A stretch of 64,000 nucleotides of DNA from Daejeonella rubra (lineage in GTDB: Bacteria; Bacteroidota; Bacteroidia; Sphingobacteriales; Sphingobacteriaceae), in NCBI RefSeq assembly GCF_900103545.1, contig NZ_FNHH01000010.1, positions 62,001 through 126,000 of the forward strand, written 5' to 3'. Under the pieces are notes generated by a model. The model worked only from the letters and a program-made list of their open reading frames with translations. It searched no databases and was not told the DNA's origin. The translations under genes were made by a program, and so were the position numbers. How positions within the stretch are numbered: position 1 is the first letter of the stretch; every line of letters begins with the position of its first letter. Of this stretch, positions 51,730 through 60,634 are shown one piece after another.

Positions 51730-54700
51730 TTAGAATCTTACGTTTAGGTTAAAGCCTATATTTCTGGTTCTAGGTCCGGCAACTCCCTGAGTTCCTTGTG
51801 CATTGCCTACAGTTGACTGCATTTCCGGATCGACACCTGCCTCTTTAATGCGCTTATCCTGATAAAGCGTTGCCAGATTCAATCCTGTAATCCCTAAGGA
51901 GGCGCCCTGAACATTTATATATTTCAGGATACTGGGAGGTAAATTATATTTAAAGACAGCTCTGCGTAGCTTAACAAAATCGGTTTTATAAACAAACTGC
52001 CCAGGATATGCACTTCCAAAATTGTTATAGTATGTATCCAGATCTACAACAGACCATACTTTTGTGTATGGTGTACCAGTCGCATCAACTCCACTAACAG
52101 TTAAACCCGACTCTCTTCCTGGCAGAGTCAATGGAGTACTGCCAAATCTGGTTGCATATTGAATTAAGTTACTGTAACCAACAGCACCAAATTTTGAATC
52201 AATATCAATTGTCAATGAAAAAGCTTTGTATCTGAAATTATTACCTATACCCATCAGATATGGAGGATTTCCAACACCCATATCCTGCTCAACTCTTTCT
52301 TCATATCCTGTTGCTTTGTTATAAACCAACACTCCATTTGCATCTCTCTTCATTACAAATGATCTTAATGTTGAATATGGCAGGCCAACTGCATTAATCA
52401 TGTTTGTGCCTCCAATTCCGGTTCCCAATGATAATACAGAGATTCCTTCAGCTAGCTCAACAATTTTACTTTGGTTATACCCGAAGTTATAATTGATATC
52501 CCAACTAAAATTATCTTTCCTGATTGGAGAACCATTCAAGCTTATCTCCCAACCTTTATTGGTAATAAGTCCCATATTCTGTCTTCCAGCAGAATATCCG
52601 GTTGTCTGGGATATTGGTGGTGATAGTATATCGTTAGTCGTTCTTCTTGAATAATAATTCACATCCAAACCTATGCGGCTATCAAGCATTTGAACTTCGA
52701 ATCCACCTTCAAGTGTTGTTACTGTAACAGGCCGAATATTCGGATTTTGCAATTCATTTGGGGTACTCAAAACCGGAAGACCATCTGCATTAACTGAGTT
52801 AAGCGCATATGTACGATTAATACTTCCTGCACCTACTGTAGCACTACCTACCTGTGCCCATGAGGAGCGAAATTTGGCATAATTAAAAAACTTAGGGAGT
52901 TTAACCACATCAGAAAGAATTAATCCTCCTCCTATAGACGGATAAAAAATAGAGTTAAACCCAGGATTTAACACAGAAAACCAATCCTGTCTTCCAGTAA
53001 TTGTTAAATAAAGGACATTTTTATAGTCAATATTAGCTTCTCCAAAAAGAGAGTTTATTCCTTCAGTTCCTTGTCCAATGTTTACCAGTTCTCTATTCAC
53101 AAGGTTTGAAACACTATAAAAATTTGGCACAACCCATTCTGTACCATTAGCTGTATTTCTTTCACTATAGTTTTTATCTCTGTTTCCACCTGCCATCAGA
53201 TTAAAACCGATTTTTTCAGAAAGAAACTTTGTATTATAGTTAACGATAGCCTGAAAATTGGTTTTATTAGTCTGATCATTTGCTGAATTGTAATAACCAA
53301 GAGGTCTGAACCCATGCCCTTTAGGTACATAATTTGATTCAGTATAATAACTGAAATCTCTGGCAACTGTTCCTTTTATAAAAAGTTTTGGAAGTATATT
53401 AACCTGAACACTCGCTCTACCGATTAAACGCTGCTGATCATCTTCGTTTCCCATTTGGTAAGCAGTAAAATAGGGATTGGTTGCCTGAAGAACCGGATTC
53501 CATAACAGCTCATTACCGGTTGCCACATTAATTCCTGGTCGGTTCGGATCCTGACCTCTGAAATTCCGGATATCTACAGTACTGGCAGCCAGATAAACAG
53601 GCCAGGCTGCGCTTTCGGCATAACCTACATTGGGTCTGTTTACCCCCTGAACGATATTATACTGAACACCTGACTCAATTTTTATAAAATCGTTTTTACC
53701 CATCTTACCCTGTACATTCAGATTGACGGTTTTTCTGTAGAATTTAGAATTAGGCTGATTATCTTTTGATCGAAGATCACTTACTGATAATCTCATTTGC
53801 ATGCTTTGATTACCAGCATTGAAAGCTACCGTATTGGAAATATTCTGACTTGTTTGATAATAGTTTAAAATATTCTGCTTAACATAAACGGGAGAATAAG
53901 GGCGCATTACGCCATCAAACTGTATAACACTTGAACCGTCCATTTTTGCACCAAATGAAATACGGCCAGCGCTCAATGCAGCAGCAACAGTAGCTGGTTT
54001 TACACCATCATTTCCGGAACCATATTCATATTGAAAATTTGGAAAAACAGAAGGTGCTCCAAAATTGGCATCAGAGCTTACTTCAATACCAACTCCTTTT
54101 TGTGAAAAGCCCTTTTTTGTTGTTATAAGAATCACTCCATTCGCTGCCTGACTACCGTATAGTGCCGCAGCAGCACCACCCTTTAAAACAGAGATAGAAG
54201 CTATATCATCAGGGTTCATACTTGAAATACCATCACCACGGTCAACATTCAAGCCCTGTGCATTAGTTGCAGCTCCTCGATTTGTATTATTAATCGGCAT
54301 TCCATCTACTATATATAAAGGCTGCTGATTCCCATTTAGTGAAGTATTACCTCTAATAATTACACGGCTTGAACTTCCAGGACCAGAGTTTACCTGAGTA
54401 GCATCAACCCCTGCAATCTTACCTGTTAATGCACTGGCAACATTATTCATTCGAGCCTCAGTAAATTCCTCACCACGAACTTCCTGAACTGCATATCCTA
54501 ATCCTCTCTTTGCTTTAGTTACTCCGAATGCTGTTACAACAACTTCACTCAATGCCTGACGATCTTCAACCATAGTAACATTAATTCGTTCTTTACCACT
54601 AACCGGAATTTCTTGTGTTACATATCCGATGTATGTAAAAACCAACACCGCATTTAATGGTGCATCAATGACAAAATCACCCTGCAAATCGGTAGAAACT

Positions 54701-55263
54701 CCGGCTTCTGAACCCTTAACTCTGACACTAACTCCAATTAAAGTTTCACCTTTTGAGTCTATAACCTTTCCACGAATGTTTTGAAATATAAGTTCTGATG
54801 CTTTTACAGGTTTTTCGGAAGCCCCCCTTTCACCGATCACAATGGTTTTGTTTTCTATACTATAATCCAGTGGCTGATTCTTAAAAAGCAATATCAGTGC
54901 ATCAGATAGGTCGGCATCGACAACATTAAGTGTAACCGGTTTCGCGGACTTAAGCAATTCCAGATCATAGAAAAACACATAGCCTGTTTGTTCCTTGATT
55001 TTCGAGAAGTAATTTTCAATTGGTACACGTCTACCATTGAGCGTAACTTTTTGTGAATATCCCTTGGAATAAACATTCATCAAAGCCAACATGATAAAAA
55101 TGAACGTTAATTTCATAATCCGTCCTATTTGGTTGTATATCGATTGGGTGGCAGAGTTATTCCCACTTCGAAGTTGCTTTTTATTGCTCAGCAGGTCTGC
55201 GCTATTACAGTCTGCTTCATGAGTACATTTTAGAAAATACCCATTTTTAATACGAGAATTCAT
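51730..55263 (-). CDS. SusC-like TonB-dependent outer-membrane transporter (locus B)
   Basis: Paralogue of the locus A SusC. From the start at 55263 (MNSRIKNGYF): polar leader, signal peptide about 50-71 (MKLTFIFIMLALM ... YSQ), STN domain about 72-145, CarboxypepD_reg-like domain about 163-235, LSEVVVTAFG TonB-box region, plug and barrel ending NIGFNLNVRF. The frame is open further up to an ATG at 55368 that overlaps the FecR stop (TAATG), but that would add 35 residues translated from a terminator hairpin, so I consider it accidental; a start at 55116, directly at the signal, is also possible. Imports the ligand bound by SusD and signals through its STN domain to FecR. Confidence 0.9.
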   Translation of the reverse strand: MNSRIKNGYFLKCTHEADCNSADLLSNKKQLRSGNNSATQSIYNQIGRIMKLTFIFIMLALMNVYSKGYSQKVTLNGRRVPIENYFSKIKEQTGYVFFYDLELLKSAKPVTLNVVDADLSDALILLFKNQPLDYSIENKTIVIGERGASEKPVKASELIFQNIRGKVIDSKGETLIGVSVRVKGSEAGVSTDLQGDFVIDAPLNAVLVFTYIGYVTQEIPVSGKERINVTMVEDRQALSEVVVTAFGVTKAKRGLGYAVQEVRGEEFTEARMNNVASALTGKIAGVDATQVNSGPGSSSRVIIRGNTSLNGNQQPLYIVDGMPINNTNRGAATNAQGLNVDRGDGISSMNPDDIASISVLKGGAAAALYGSQAANGVILITTKKGFSQKGVGIEVSSDANFGAPSVFPNFQYEYGSGNDGVKPATVAAALSAGRISFGAKMDGSSVIQFDGVMRPYSPVYVKQNILNYYQTSQNISNTVAFNAGNQSMQMRLSVSDLRSKDNQPNSKFYRKTVNLNVQGKMGKNDFIKIESGVQYNIVQGVNRPNVGYAESAAWPVYLAASTVDIRNFRGQDPNRPGINVATGNELLWNPVLQATNPYFTAYQMGNEDDQQRLIGRASVQVNILPKLFIKGTVARDFSYYTESNYVPKGHGFRPLGYYNSANDQTNKTNFQAIVNYNTKFLSEKIGFNLMAGGNRDKNYSERNTANGTEWVVPNFYSVSNLVNRELVNIGQGTEGINSLFGEANIDYKNVLYLTITGRQDWFSVLNPGFNSIFYPSIGGGLILSDVVKLPKFFNYAKFRSSWAQVGSATVGAGSINRTYALNSVNADGLPVLSTPNELQNPNIRPVTVTTLEGGFEVQMLDSRIGLDVNYYSRRTTNDILSPPISQTTGYSAGRQNMGLITNKGWEISLNGSPIRKDNFSWDINYNFGYNQSKIVELAEGISVLSLGTGIGGTNMINAVGLPYSTLRSFVMKRDANGVLVYNKATGYEERVEQDMGVGNPPYLMGIGNNFRYKAFSLTIDIDSKFGAVGYSNLIQYATRFGSTPLTLPGRESGLTVSGVDATGTPYTKVWSVVDLDTYYNNFGSAYPGQFVYKTDFVKLRRAVFKYNLPPSILKYINVQGASLGITGLNLATLYQDKRIKEAGVDPEMQSTVGNAQGTQGVAGPRTRNIGFNLNVRF

Positions 55264-55323
55264 ACATTTGATTGTTTTGTTGATGAATATGGTTTGTGAA
55301 TCAATTTTATTTGGCAAAACTTT

Positions 55324-55360
55324 AACCAGAGGCGCTGCAACGCTTCTGGTTTGTTTTTTT
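55324..55360 (+). terminator. Plus-strand intrinsic terminator facing the susC leader (locus B)
   Basis: Arms AACCAGAGGCG (55324-55334) and CGCTTCTGGTT (55341-55351, one wobble) with a 6-base loop, followed on the plus strand by TG and seven T. It lies between the FecR stop and the preferred susC start, the same place as the locus A hairpin at 15632-15664, but with unrelated stem sequence. Confidence 0.65.
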
Positions 55361-55367
55361 GTAGACA

Positions 55368-56624
55368 TTAGGGCATAACGATAACCTCCCTTCCTTCTAA
55401 CCGGAAATGAACCTTTGATTTTTCTAATATTTTAAGTACTTGTAAAAGGCTTAAGCTTCTTTCTATTTCGCCACCAAAACGATTGCTGGGAACCTTTCCT
55501 TCATAAATTACAGTGACATCGTACCATCTCTCAATCTGTCGCATGACTGTTTGGATATCTTCATCATTAAAATGAAAATAACCATCCTTCCATGCTACTG
55601 CCTCTCCTGTATCCTTCACATTCACAACTTCTATTTTTTGACTTACCTTGGCCTGTTCTCCAGGTTTTAGCATTTGTGAGATATTTGAACGCATATCTGA
55701 AATTCTAACACTTCCTTCTAATAATGTTGTATTAACAGAGGGTTCATCTTCATATGCATTTATATTAAAGTGCGTCCCCAAAACCTGTACAGTCTGATTA
55801 CGGGTATTCACCTCAAAAATCTTAGATTCATCATGAGCTACTTCGAAGTAAGCTTCACCCTGCAACTCAACTTCTCTTTTAGTGCCTTCAAACTTTGTAG
55901 GGAATCGAAGAGAAGATGCAGCGTTTAACCAAACCTTACTTCCATCTGGGAGCATGACCAGGAATTTGCCGCCTTTTGGAGTTTGGATAGTATTAAAAAT
56001 CACATTTTCAGTATTTCCCACAGAAGCTTGATTCCCATTATCTTTTGAAAAAGAATATATTAATTCACCTTTTGAAGTTTTAAGAATACTGTTTCCTCCC
56101 TGATTTGCGAGTACACCATTTTGAGCATCATCAAGTATGATCTTTGTGCCGTCACCCAAAGTTAGAATTGCTTTATCATCTCCCGGCTCAATATCATTTT
56201 CTGACAGTAACTCAGATTTCACAAAAGGAATAACAGAATTTGCTTTTTTCGTAACTTCAACAGATGGTTTGCTGACAATCTTTTTCGAAACAAACAGTTC
56301 AATTTGTTTAGTATCAGTATAAAAATACAAAGTGATAGAAAAGATAACTGCAATTATTGCTGCAGCAGAAGCAACAGAGTACCATCTGTAAGTTCTAAAG
56401 AAAGAAGGATTATCTACAGCAGATGTAGCACTATCTATTTCGGAATAAATACGTGCTTCCAGTTCCTTTTCATTACTTACATAATTTTCTGACAAATTGA
56501 TATCCTTATCCTGTCCGGAATTATACCATTGGGCAAATTCTTCCCTCTCATCTTGAGTAATGGTGTTGTTTAGCCATTTTTCGGCCAATTCCTGATATCG
56601 TTCTTCAGAACTAAAAGGTTTCAT
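55368..56624 (-). CDS. FecR-family anti-sigma factor (locus B)
   Basis: 418 aa from the start at 56624 (MKPFSSEERYQEL). Cytoplasmic anti-sigma domain about 1-75, transmembrane segment about 82-102, FecR domain about 205-310 (TPKGGKFLVMLPDGSKVWLN, GEAYFEV, VLGTHFNIN), DUF4974 about 345-418 (FHFNDEDIQTVMRQIERWYD). An upstream ATG at 56645 adds seven residues; 56624 is preferred because it places the conserved CCGGACTA motif at the same distance as in locus A. Partner of the sigma factor 63-83 bases upstream and of the STN domain of the locus B SusC. Confidence 0.92.
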   Translation of the reverse strand: MKPFSSEERYQELAEKWLNNTITQDEREEFAQWYNSGQDKDINLSENYVSNEKELEARIYSEIDSATSAVDNPSFFRTYRWYSVASAAAIIAVIFSITLYFYTDTKQIELFVSKKIVSKPSVEVTKKANSVIPFVKSELLSENDIEPGDDKAILTLGDGTKIILDDAQNGVLANQGGNSILKTSKGELIYSFSKDNGNQASVGNTENVIFNTIQTPKGGKFLVMLPDGSKVWLNAASSLRFPTKFEGTKREVELQGEAYFEVAHDESKIFEVNTRNQTVQVLGTHFNINAYEDEPSVNTTLLEGSVRISDMRSNISQMLKPGEQAKVSQKIEVVNVKDTGEAVAWKDGYFHFNDEDIQTVMRQIERWYDVTVIYEGKVPSNRFGGEIERSLSLLQVLKILEKSKVHFRLEGREVIVMP

Positions 56625-56662
56625 GTATCGGGTGTTTACATACAAGTCCCTTATACCTGCCC

Positions 56663-56677
56663 AATCCCTTAGTCCGG
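56663..56677 (-). promoter_or_regulatory. CCGGACTAAGGGATT element upstream of FecR (locus B)
   Basis: Matches the locus A element (CCGGACTAGGGGAT) at 13 of 14 bases, on the same strand and 39 bases before the FecR start. It lies between the sigma stop (56708) and FecR, so FecR probably has its own promoter in both loci. Confidence 0.5.
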
Positions 56678-56707
56678 ATAAAAATATTTTTTAATATTGA
56701 AAATTAA

Positions 56708-57265
56708 TTAGAGGAATATCTGGCCAAGGCCTATTCTAAGAAATTTAAGAGCTTTTCCGATATGAGCTTCAACGGTCTTTTCAGAGATGCCAAATTCTTC
56801 AGCAATCTGTTTTTGGGACATACCGTTTTCGCGGCTCATGGTATATACCAGGCGGCACTTTTCGGGAAGATGTGAAACAAGTACCTCTAATCTGGACTTC
56901 AGCTCTTCAAATTCCAGCCAGTCTTCAGTTGAATTACTAGTAATAGGAATTACATTTAAACTATGATCAGCATATTTAAGATATTGACTTCGTTTTGCCA
57001 GAATTTTGATCACTCTGTATTTGACAGAGACCGCAAGGTAAGCATTAAGGCTTGTGGTAATTATTACAGATTCTCTCCTATTCCAAAGTGAGATGAATAT
57101 ATCCTGAACAATTTCCTCTGCTTCTTCCAGCTGGCCAATTTTATTTGAAGCAACGGTAAATACTTTTTTCCAGTACCTGCCGTAAATCTCTGAGAAAGCA
57201 ATTTTATCCCCCAACCGAATCAAATCCAGTAACTCAGTATCGGAATAAGACGCATAAAGAGACAT
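56708..57265 (-). CDS. ECF RNA polymerase sigma-70 factor (locus B)
   Basis: 185 aa. Region 2 about 24-92 (FSEIYGRYWKKVFTVAS, EIVQDIFISLWNRRE), region 4 about 128-180 (SRENGMSQKQIAEEFGIS, EKTVEAHIGKALKFLR). It resembles the locus A sigma in layout but differs in the region 2-4 linker, so each probably answers its own FecR. First gene of locus B; the 93 bases upstream separate it from the small Cys-Cys lipoprotein gene. Confidence 0.92.
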   Translation of the reverse strand: MSLYASYSDTELLDLIRLGDKIAFSEIYGRYWKKVFTVASNKIGQLEEAEEIVQDIFISLWNRRESVIITTSLNAYLAVSVKYRVIKILAKRSQYLKYADHSLNVIPITSNSTEDWLEFEELKSRLEVLVSHLPEKCRLVYTMSRENGMSQKQIAEEFGISEKTVEAHIGKALKFLRIGLGQIFL

Positions 57266-57358
57266 GTTTTACTTTTAAGTATTTGAAGTTAAGAAATTAA
57301 TAAACAAATTGACAAATAAATTGTATTACAGCATGAATGCGATTCTTTTTTAATCATT

Positions 57359-57568
57359 TCACCTTTCAACGGTACTTTTTGCAGGAAATCTGGCAGGTAT
57401 GCCGCTGGCACAACAGCTTGGTTTATTCGACTTTTTGTTATTTACTTTCAGAGATTTCCCTTTAACAGAATCCGCCTTACTGGTTTCTGAACATGAATAG
57501 ACCGAGGAAATAAATATCATTATAACAAATACAGGGAGGAGATTTGAAAAGACAGAAGACTTTTTCAT
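57359..57568 (-). CDS. Small lipoprotein with C-terminal SCCASGIPARF motif
   Basis: 69 aa from the start at 57568 (MKKSSVF). Lipoprotein signal with the cysteine in SVYSC (C26), a Lys/Ser-rich linker, then KPSCCASGIPARFP near the end. An ATG at 57598 would overlap the FGE stop and add ten residues. It is encoded 17 bases after the formylglycine-generating enzyme. The adjacent cysteines suggest metal (perhaps copper) binding or a disulfide role, and GIPAR echoes the CxPxR sulfatase motif that FGE recognises, with Gly in place of Cys. I recall similar small proteins beside FGE-like genes in Bacteroidota but no assigned function. Confidence 0.7.
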   Translation of the reverse strand: MKKSSVFSNLLPVFVIMIFISSVYSCSETSKADSVKGKSLKVNNKKSNKPSCCASGIPARFPAKSTVER

Positions 57569-57585
57569 TGATATTAATTTAAAAA

Positions 57586-58674
57586 TTATTTCACACATCT
57601 AAAACCCAGGTTACTCATACCCGAATCAGGTGAGCTTTTCATACGTCTGGCTGCTCTGTAACCTGAACAATAGGATTCATTACACATAAAAGATCCTCCT
57701 CTTGACACTCTTTTCGGAGTATAAGGTTCATCAGGATCAAAACTATCGGCAGGTCCTTTTGGATTCTTTATTCCAGCAGGGTTATTTACACTTTTATAAT
57801 AATCATTCCTGTACCAGTCTGAACACCATTCCCATACATTTCCAGCCATATCATACAAATCATATCCATTTGGAGCAAAAGATTTTACAGGTGCTATGCC
57901 TGTAAATTTATCAAGAGCAATATTCACATTAGGAAAATTTCCCTCCCAGGTATTGGCTTTGGGTTTTCCAATATTGACATGTTCATTTCCCCATGGATAT
58001 ACATTATTTATCAATCCTCCTCTTGAAGCGTATTCCCATTCGGCTTCTGTTGGAAGTCGCTTTCCTGCCCATTTACAATAAGCCATTGCATCATCCCAAC
58101 TAACATGTACAACAGGATAGTTTCCTTTTCCATTAATGTCACTACCTGGGCCTTCAGGAGTTTTCCAGCTTGCACCCGGAACCCAGCTCCACCATTGAGA
58201 GTAATCATTCAGGTCAACCTTTTGAGTTGGCGGAGTAAACACTAAAGATGCGGCTACTAATAAAGATTCATCAGGTTTGGGAGTATCAGGAGGTAATTGT
58301 TTTTTCAATTCTTCCCAATCCGGTTTTCTTTCTGCGGTTGTCAGGTATCCTGTACTCGCAACAAACTCCGCAAACTGATCGTTTGTTACTTCATGCTGAT
58401 CAATCCAAAATGTATCGATCATTACCTTATGCTTCGGATATTCATCCTCTGAAGCTTGTTGGTTATCCGCACCCATCATGTAAACTCCGCCTGGTATCAT
58501 CACCATTTCTGCTTTGGAAGTATCCCCGTTGAAGGAAATATTTTCAATGGTTATTTGATCAGCCACAGAAGCTGCAAGCTTCTCAGTTGTTGATTTTTTA
58601 TCCTGACTGCATGAACTGATCACAGCGAAAGATATTAATGCGATCAAAAAGCAAATTGTATTTTGGAACTTCAT
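57586..58674 (-). CDS. Formylglycine-generating-enzyme-family lipoprotein with intact catalytic cysteines
   Basis: SUMF1/FGE-fold protein, 362 aa. Lipoprotein signal with C22 (AVISSC), so it should sit in the periplasm. FGE domain from about 55 (MVMIPGGVYMMGADN) through GKRLPTEAEWEYASRGG (204-220) and NVWEWCSDW to RGGSFMCNESYCSGYRAARR. C331 and C336 match the catalytic pair of aerobic FGE (C336/C341 in the human enzyme), and the terminal NLGFRCV is kept. Many bacterial FGE-fold proteins lack these cysteines; here both are present. Encoded next to a Cys-type sulfatase (58723-60315), it should convert the sulfatase cysteine to formylglycine, unusually after export. Confidence 0.88.
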   Translation of the reverse strand: MKFQNTICFLIALISFAVISSCSQDKKSTTEKLAASVADQITIENISFNGDTSKAEMVMIPGGVYMMGADNQQASEDEYPKHKVMIDTFWIDQHEVTNDQFAEFVASTGYLTTAERKPDWEELKKQLPPDTPKPDESLLVAASLVFTPPTQKVDLNDYSQWWSWVPGASWKTPEGPGSDINGKGNYPVVHVSWDDAMAYCKWAGKRLPTEAEWEYASRGGLINNVYPWGNEHVNIGKPKANTWEGNFPNVNIALDKFTGIAPVKSFAPNGYDLYDMAGNVWEWCSDWYRNDYYKSVNNPAGIKNPKGPADSFDPDEPYTPKRVSRGGSFMCNESYCSGYRAARRMKSSPDSGMSNLGFRCVK

Positions 58675-58697
58675 TCGTATCGGTAGTATGATATTTT

Positions 58698-58705
58698 CAA
58701 ATGTA
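58698..58705 (-). promoter_or_regulatory. Possible Bacteroidota -7 element for the FGE gene
   Basis: TACATTTG on the minus strand fits the Bacteroidota -7 consensus TAnnTTTG, 23 bases before the FGE start codon, with a weak TTTA 18 bases further up in place of the TTTG at -33. Suggestive only. Confidence 0.3.
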
Positions 58706-58722
58706 AAGGATAATTTAATTGA

Positions 58723-60315
58723 TTAAAGTCCCCATTTCATATTTTTCAAGTCGGCTATTTTCACATAATCCTTCTTCCTGACATTTCCATCCTTGGTAAT
58801 AGTGTATCCCTTCGGATCTTCATTTTTCCATTTTAATTCAGGCACCTGATCTAACAGCAATTTTCTATGTTCTTTAATAATATTTTTACTGGCTGGCCTG
58901 TAGGCGATGTTATCCCATTCATTTTTATCGGCATCATGGTCGTATAACTCTTCAAGATTAATGAATGGATAATAAATGTACCGGTATCTGTTTGTGCGGA
59001 TGGTATATCCATCACCTGAATTTGCCCCACCTTCTTCATTCATAAAATAGGCTGTAAATGCAGGTTTATGAACAAAGCTCTTATTTTTCAGCATCGGGAC
59101 AAGGCTTTCCCCATCACAATACTCAGGAATTTTTTCACCCGCCAATTCTGCTAAAGTAGGAAACATATCCATCATTGAAACAGGCACATTAGTGGAAGAT
59201 CCCGGTTTAGAAACACCAGGAGCCATTATAAATAATGGTGCACGTGTAGAACGTTCCCAAAGAGTGAACTTTTCCCAGTTTTCTTTTTCACCCATGTGCA
59301 TACCATGGTCAGACCATACAACCAAAATTGAATTATTTAAATATCCTGTTCTTTCCAGATCATCCAGTAATTTGCCGAGCATAGCATCTGTAAATGAGAT
59401 GGTTGCCATATAGGCCTGAATAACTTTCTTAACCTGATCATTATCGGTAATAAACCTATGCAAAGGTCTTCTACCATGAATAAAAGCATCTTCCAGATCA
59501 TCGGCTTTGACCTCGAGATCAGGAACAGACTGAAGGGGATACATATCGAAATATTTTTGAGGCACCTCCCATGGATCATGCGGCTTGGTTAATCCAACTG
59601 CTAAGAATAAGGGTTTATCATGTTTTTGTGAAAGTTCATGTTTCGCCCATTCTGCAATGTGAAAATCAGCCATATATTCGTCTCCCAAATTAATTGGGCC
59701 CCAGGTAAAATATTCGGGTTGTACGCCTTTGAAATTCTTAGGAGAAATAATTGATTCCGGAGCTCTTACCTGAAAAGGAATAGGCACTCTCAGACTTGGA
59801 TAATAATAATCCCAGCCTTTTGCCTCTGATTGATTCAGCACAGCTCTGGGAGGAGATAAGGTATGATAGATCTTTCCGCCAGCCAACGTTTTGTATCCTT
59901 TCTCTTTAAAAAACTGCTCCATAGTCAGCAGGCCGTTTAATGCAGGAACTGCACGCCAATTCGGATGCTTCCACCCCGTTACTCCTGATCTTGCCGGACT
60001 TACTCCGGTCATAATAGCAACGCGCGAAGGTGCACATGCAGGAGATGGAATATGCGCATTGGTAAATGACATGGACAGTTTTTTTAATCTGTCAAAATTG
60101 GGAGTTTTTAGTCCGGGTAAACCTCCTAATTCCAATGGATTGATCCAGTCATTCAGATCATCAATAGAAATGAAAATTATATTGGGTTTTTTAGATTTAC
60201 TTGCATCTGGATTACTTTGAGAGTATCCTTCATTTAAAGCAATAGAAATTATTGCTACGAAACATGCTATTGTTTTTAATGAATACCTGAGTTTATTGAT
60301 AAAGTAATTTTTCAT
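58723..60315 (-). CDS. Secreted Cys-type sulfatase (iduronate-2-sulfatase-like, S1 family)
   Basis: 530 aa; signal peptide about 1-32 (ends GYSQ). Metal-binding D52-D53 (FISIDDLNDW), formylglycine motif CAPSR with C94, KIYHT (Lys/His), TKPHDPW, and SDHGMHMGE (second metal site). The ISIDDLNDW opening and SDHG-x-HMGE are characteristic of the iduronate-2-sulfatase-like subgroup (S1_7-type). The catalytic set is complete. Followed 48 bases on by the FGE lipoprotein and its small partner, so the operon carries a sulfatase together with its activator. The substrate sugar is not determined, but a second sulfatase (4318-6087) in the same window supports a sulfated glycan as the food source. Confidence 0.92.
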   Translation of the reverse strand: MKNYFINKLRYSLKTIACFVAIISIALNEGYSQSNPDASKSKKPNIIFISIDDLNDWINPLELGGLPGLKTPNFDRLKKLSMSFTNAHIPSPACAPSRVAIMTGVSPARSGVTGWKHPNWRAVPALNGLLTMEQFFKEKGYKTLAGGKIYHTLSPPRAVLNQSEAKGWDYYYPSLRVPIPFQVRAPESIISPKNFKGVQPEYFTWGPINLGDEYMADFHIAEWAKHELSQKHDKPLFLAVGLTKPHDPWEVPQKYFDMYPLQSVPDLEVKADDLEDAFIHGRRPLHRFITDNDQVKKVIQAYMATISFTDAMLGKLLDDLERTGYLNNSILVVWSDHGMHMGEKENWEKFTLWERSTRAPLFIMAPGVSKPGSSTNVPVSMMDMFPTLAELAGEKIPEYCDGESLVPMLKNKSFVHKPAFTAYFMNEEGGANSGDGYTIRTNRYRYIYYPFINLEELYDHDADKNEWDNIAYRPASKNIIKEHRKLLLDQVPELKWKNEDPKGYTITKDGNVRKKDYVKIADLKNMKWGL

Positions 60316-60543
60316 AAGCTATTTTACTGATAAATTTTAACACCCCAATAATTCTTTATTCAATTTATAATGCAATACTAAACGACCTCTTATCGGCCAT
60401 CAAAAAGGCAAAATAATAGCTAAATAAAATTTAGAATATATGATTGTAAATTATAAAATTTAAAGTAATAAATTATTGTAATATTAATGAGCTATCATCT
60501 GATTATTGCCGTTTTCTTATAAATATGAAACTCCTTTAGCTAG

Positions 60544-60610
60544 AGGACTAATTTAATGTTATAGTCCTTTAATAAGGAAGGCCTTTGCTGGGTTCACAAC
60601 AAAGGCCTTC
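60544..60610 (-). terminator. Two successive hairpins after the third susD-like gene
   Basis: First stem GAAGGCCTTTG (60577-60587) with CAAAGGCCTTC (60600-60610), 11 bp; then AGGACTA (60544-60550) with TAGTCCT (60562-60568). On the minus strand they follow the SusD stop at 60635, but neither has a long U-run. They are the only structure I see in the 319-base gap 60316-60634; the remainder is AT-rich and probably carries the sulfatase promoter. Confidence 0.45.
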
Positions 60611-60634
60611 ATCAGCAGAATTATAATCTATTAA

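Noticed and set aside
55264..55368. susC of locus B starting at the TAATG overlap with FecR
   Set aside because: The extra residues come from a terminator-shaped hairpin and A-run, and would put about 84 residues before the signal peptide; locus A has non-coding DNA in the same place.
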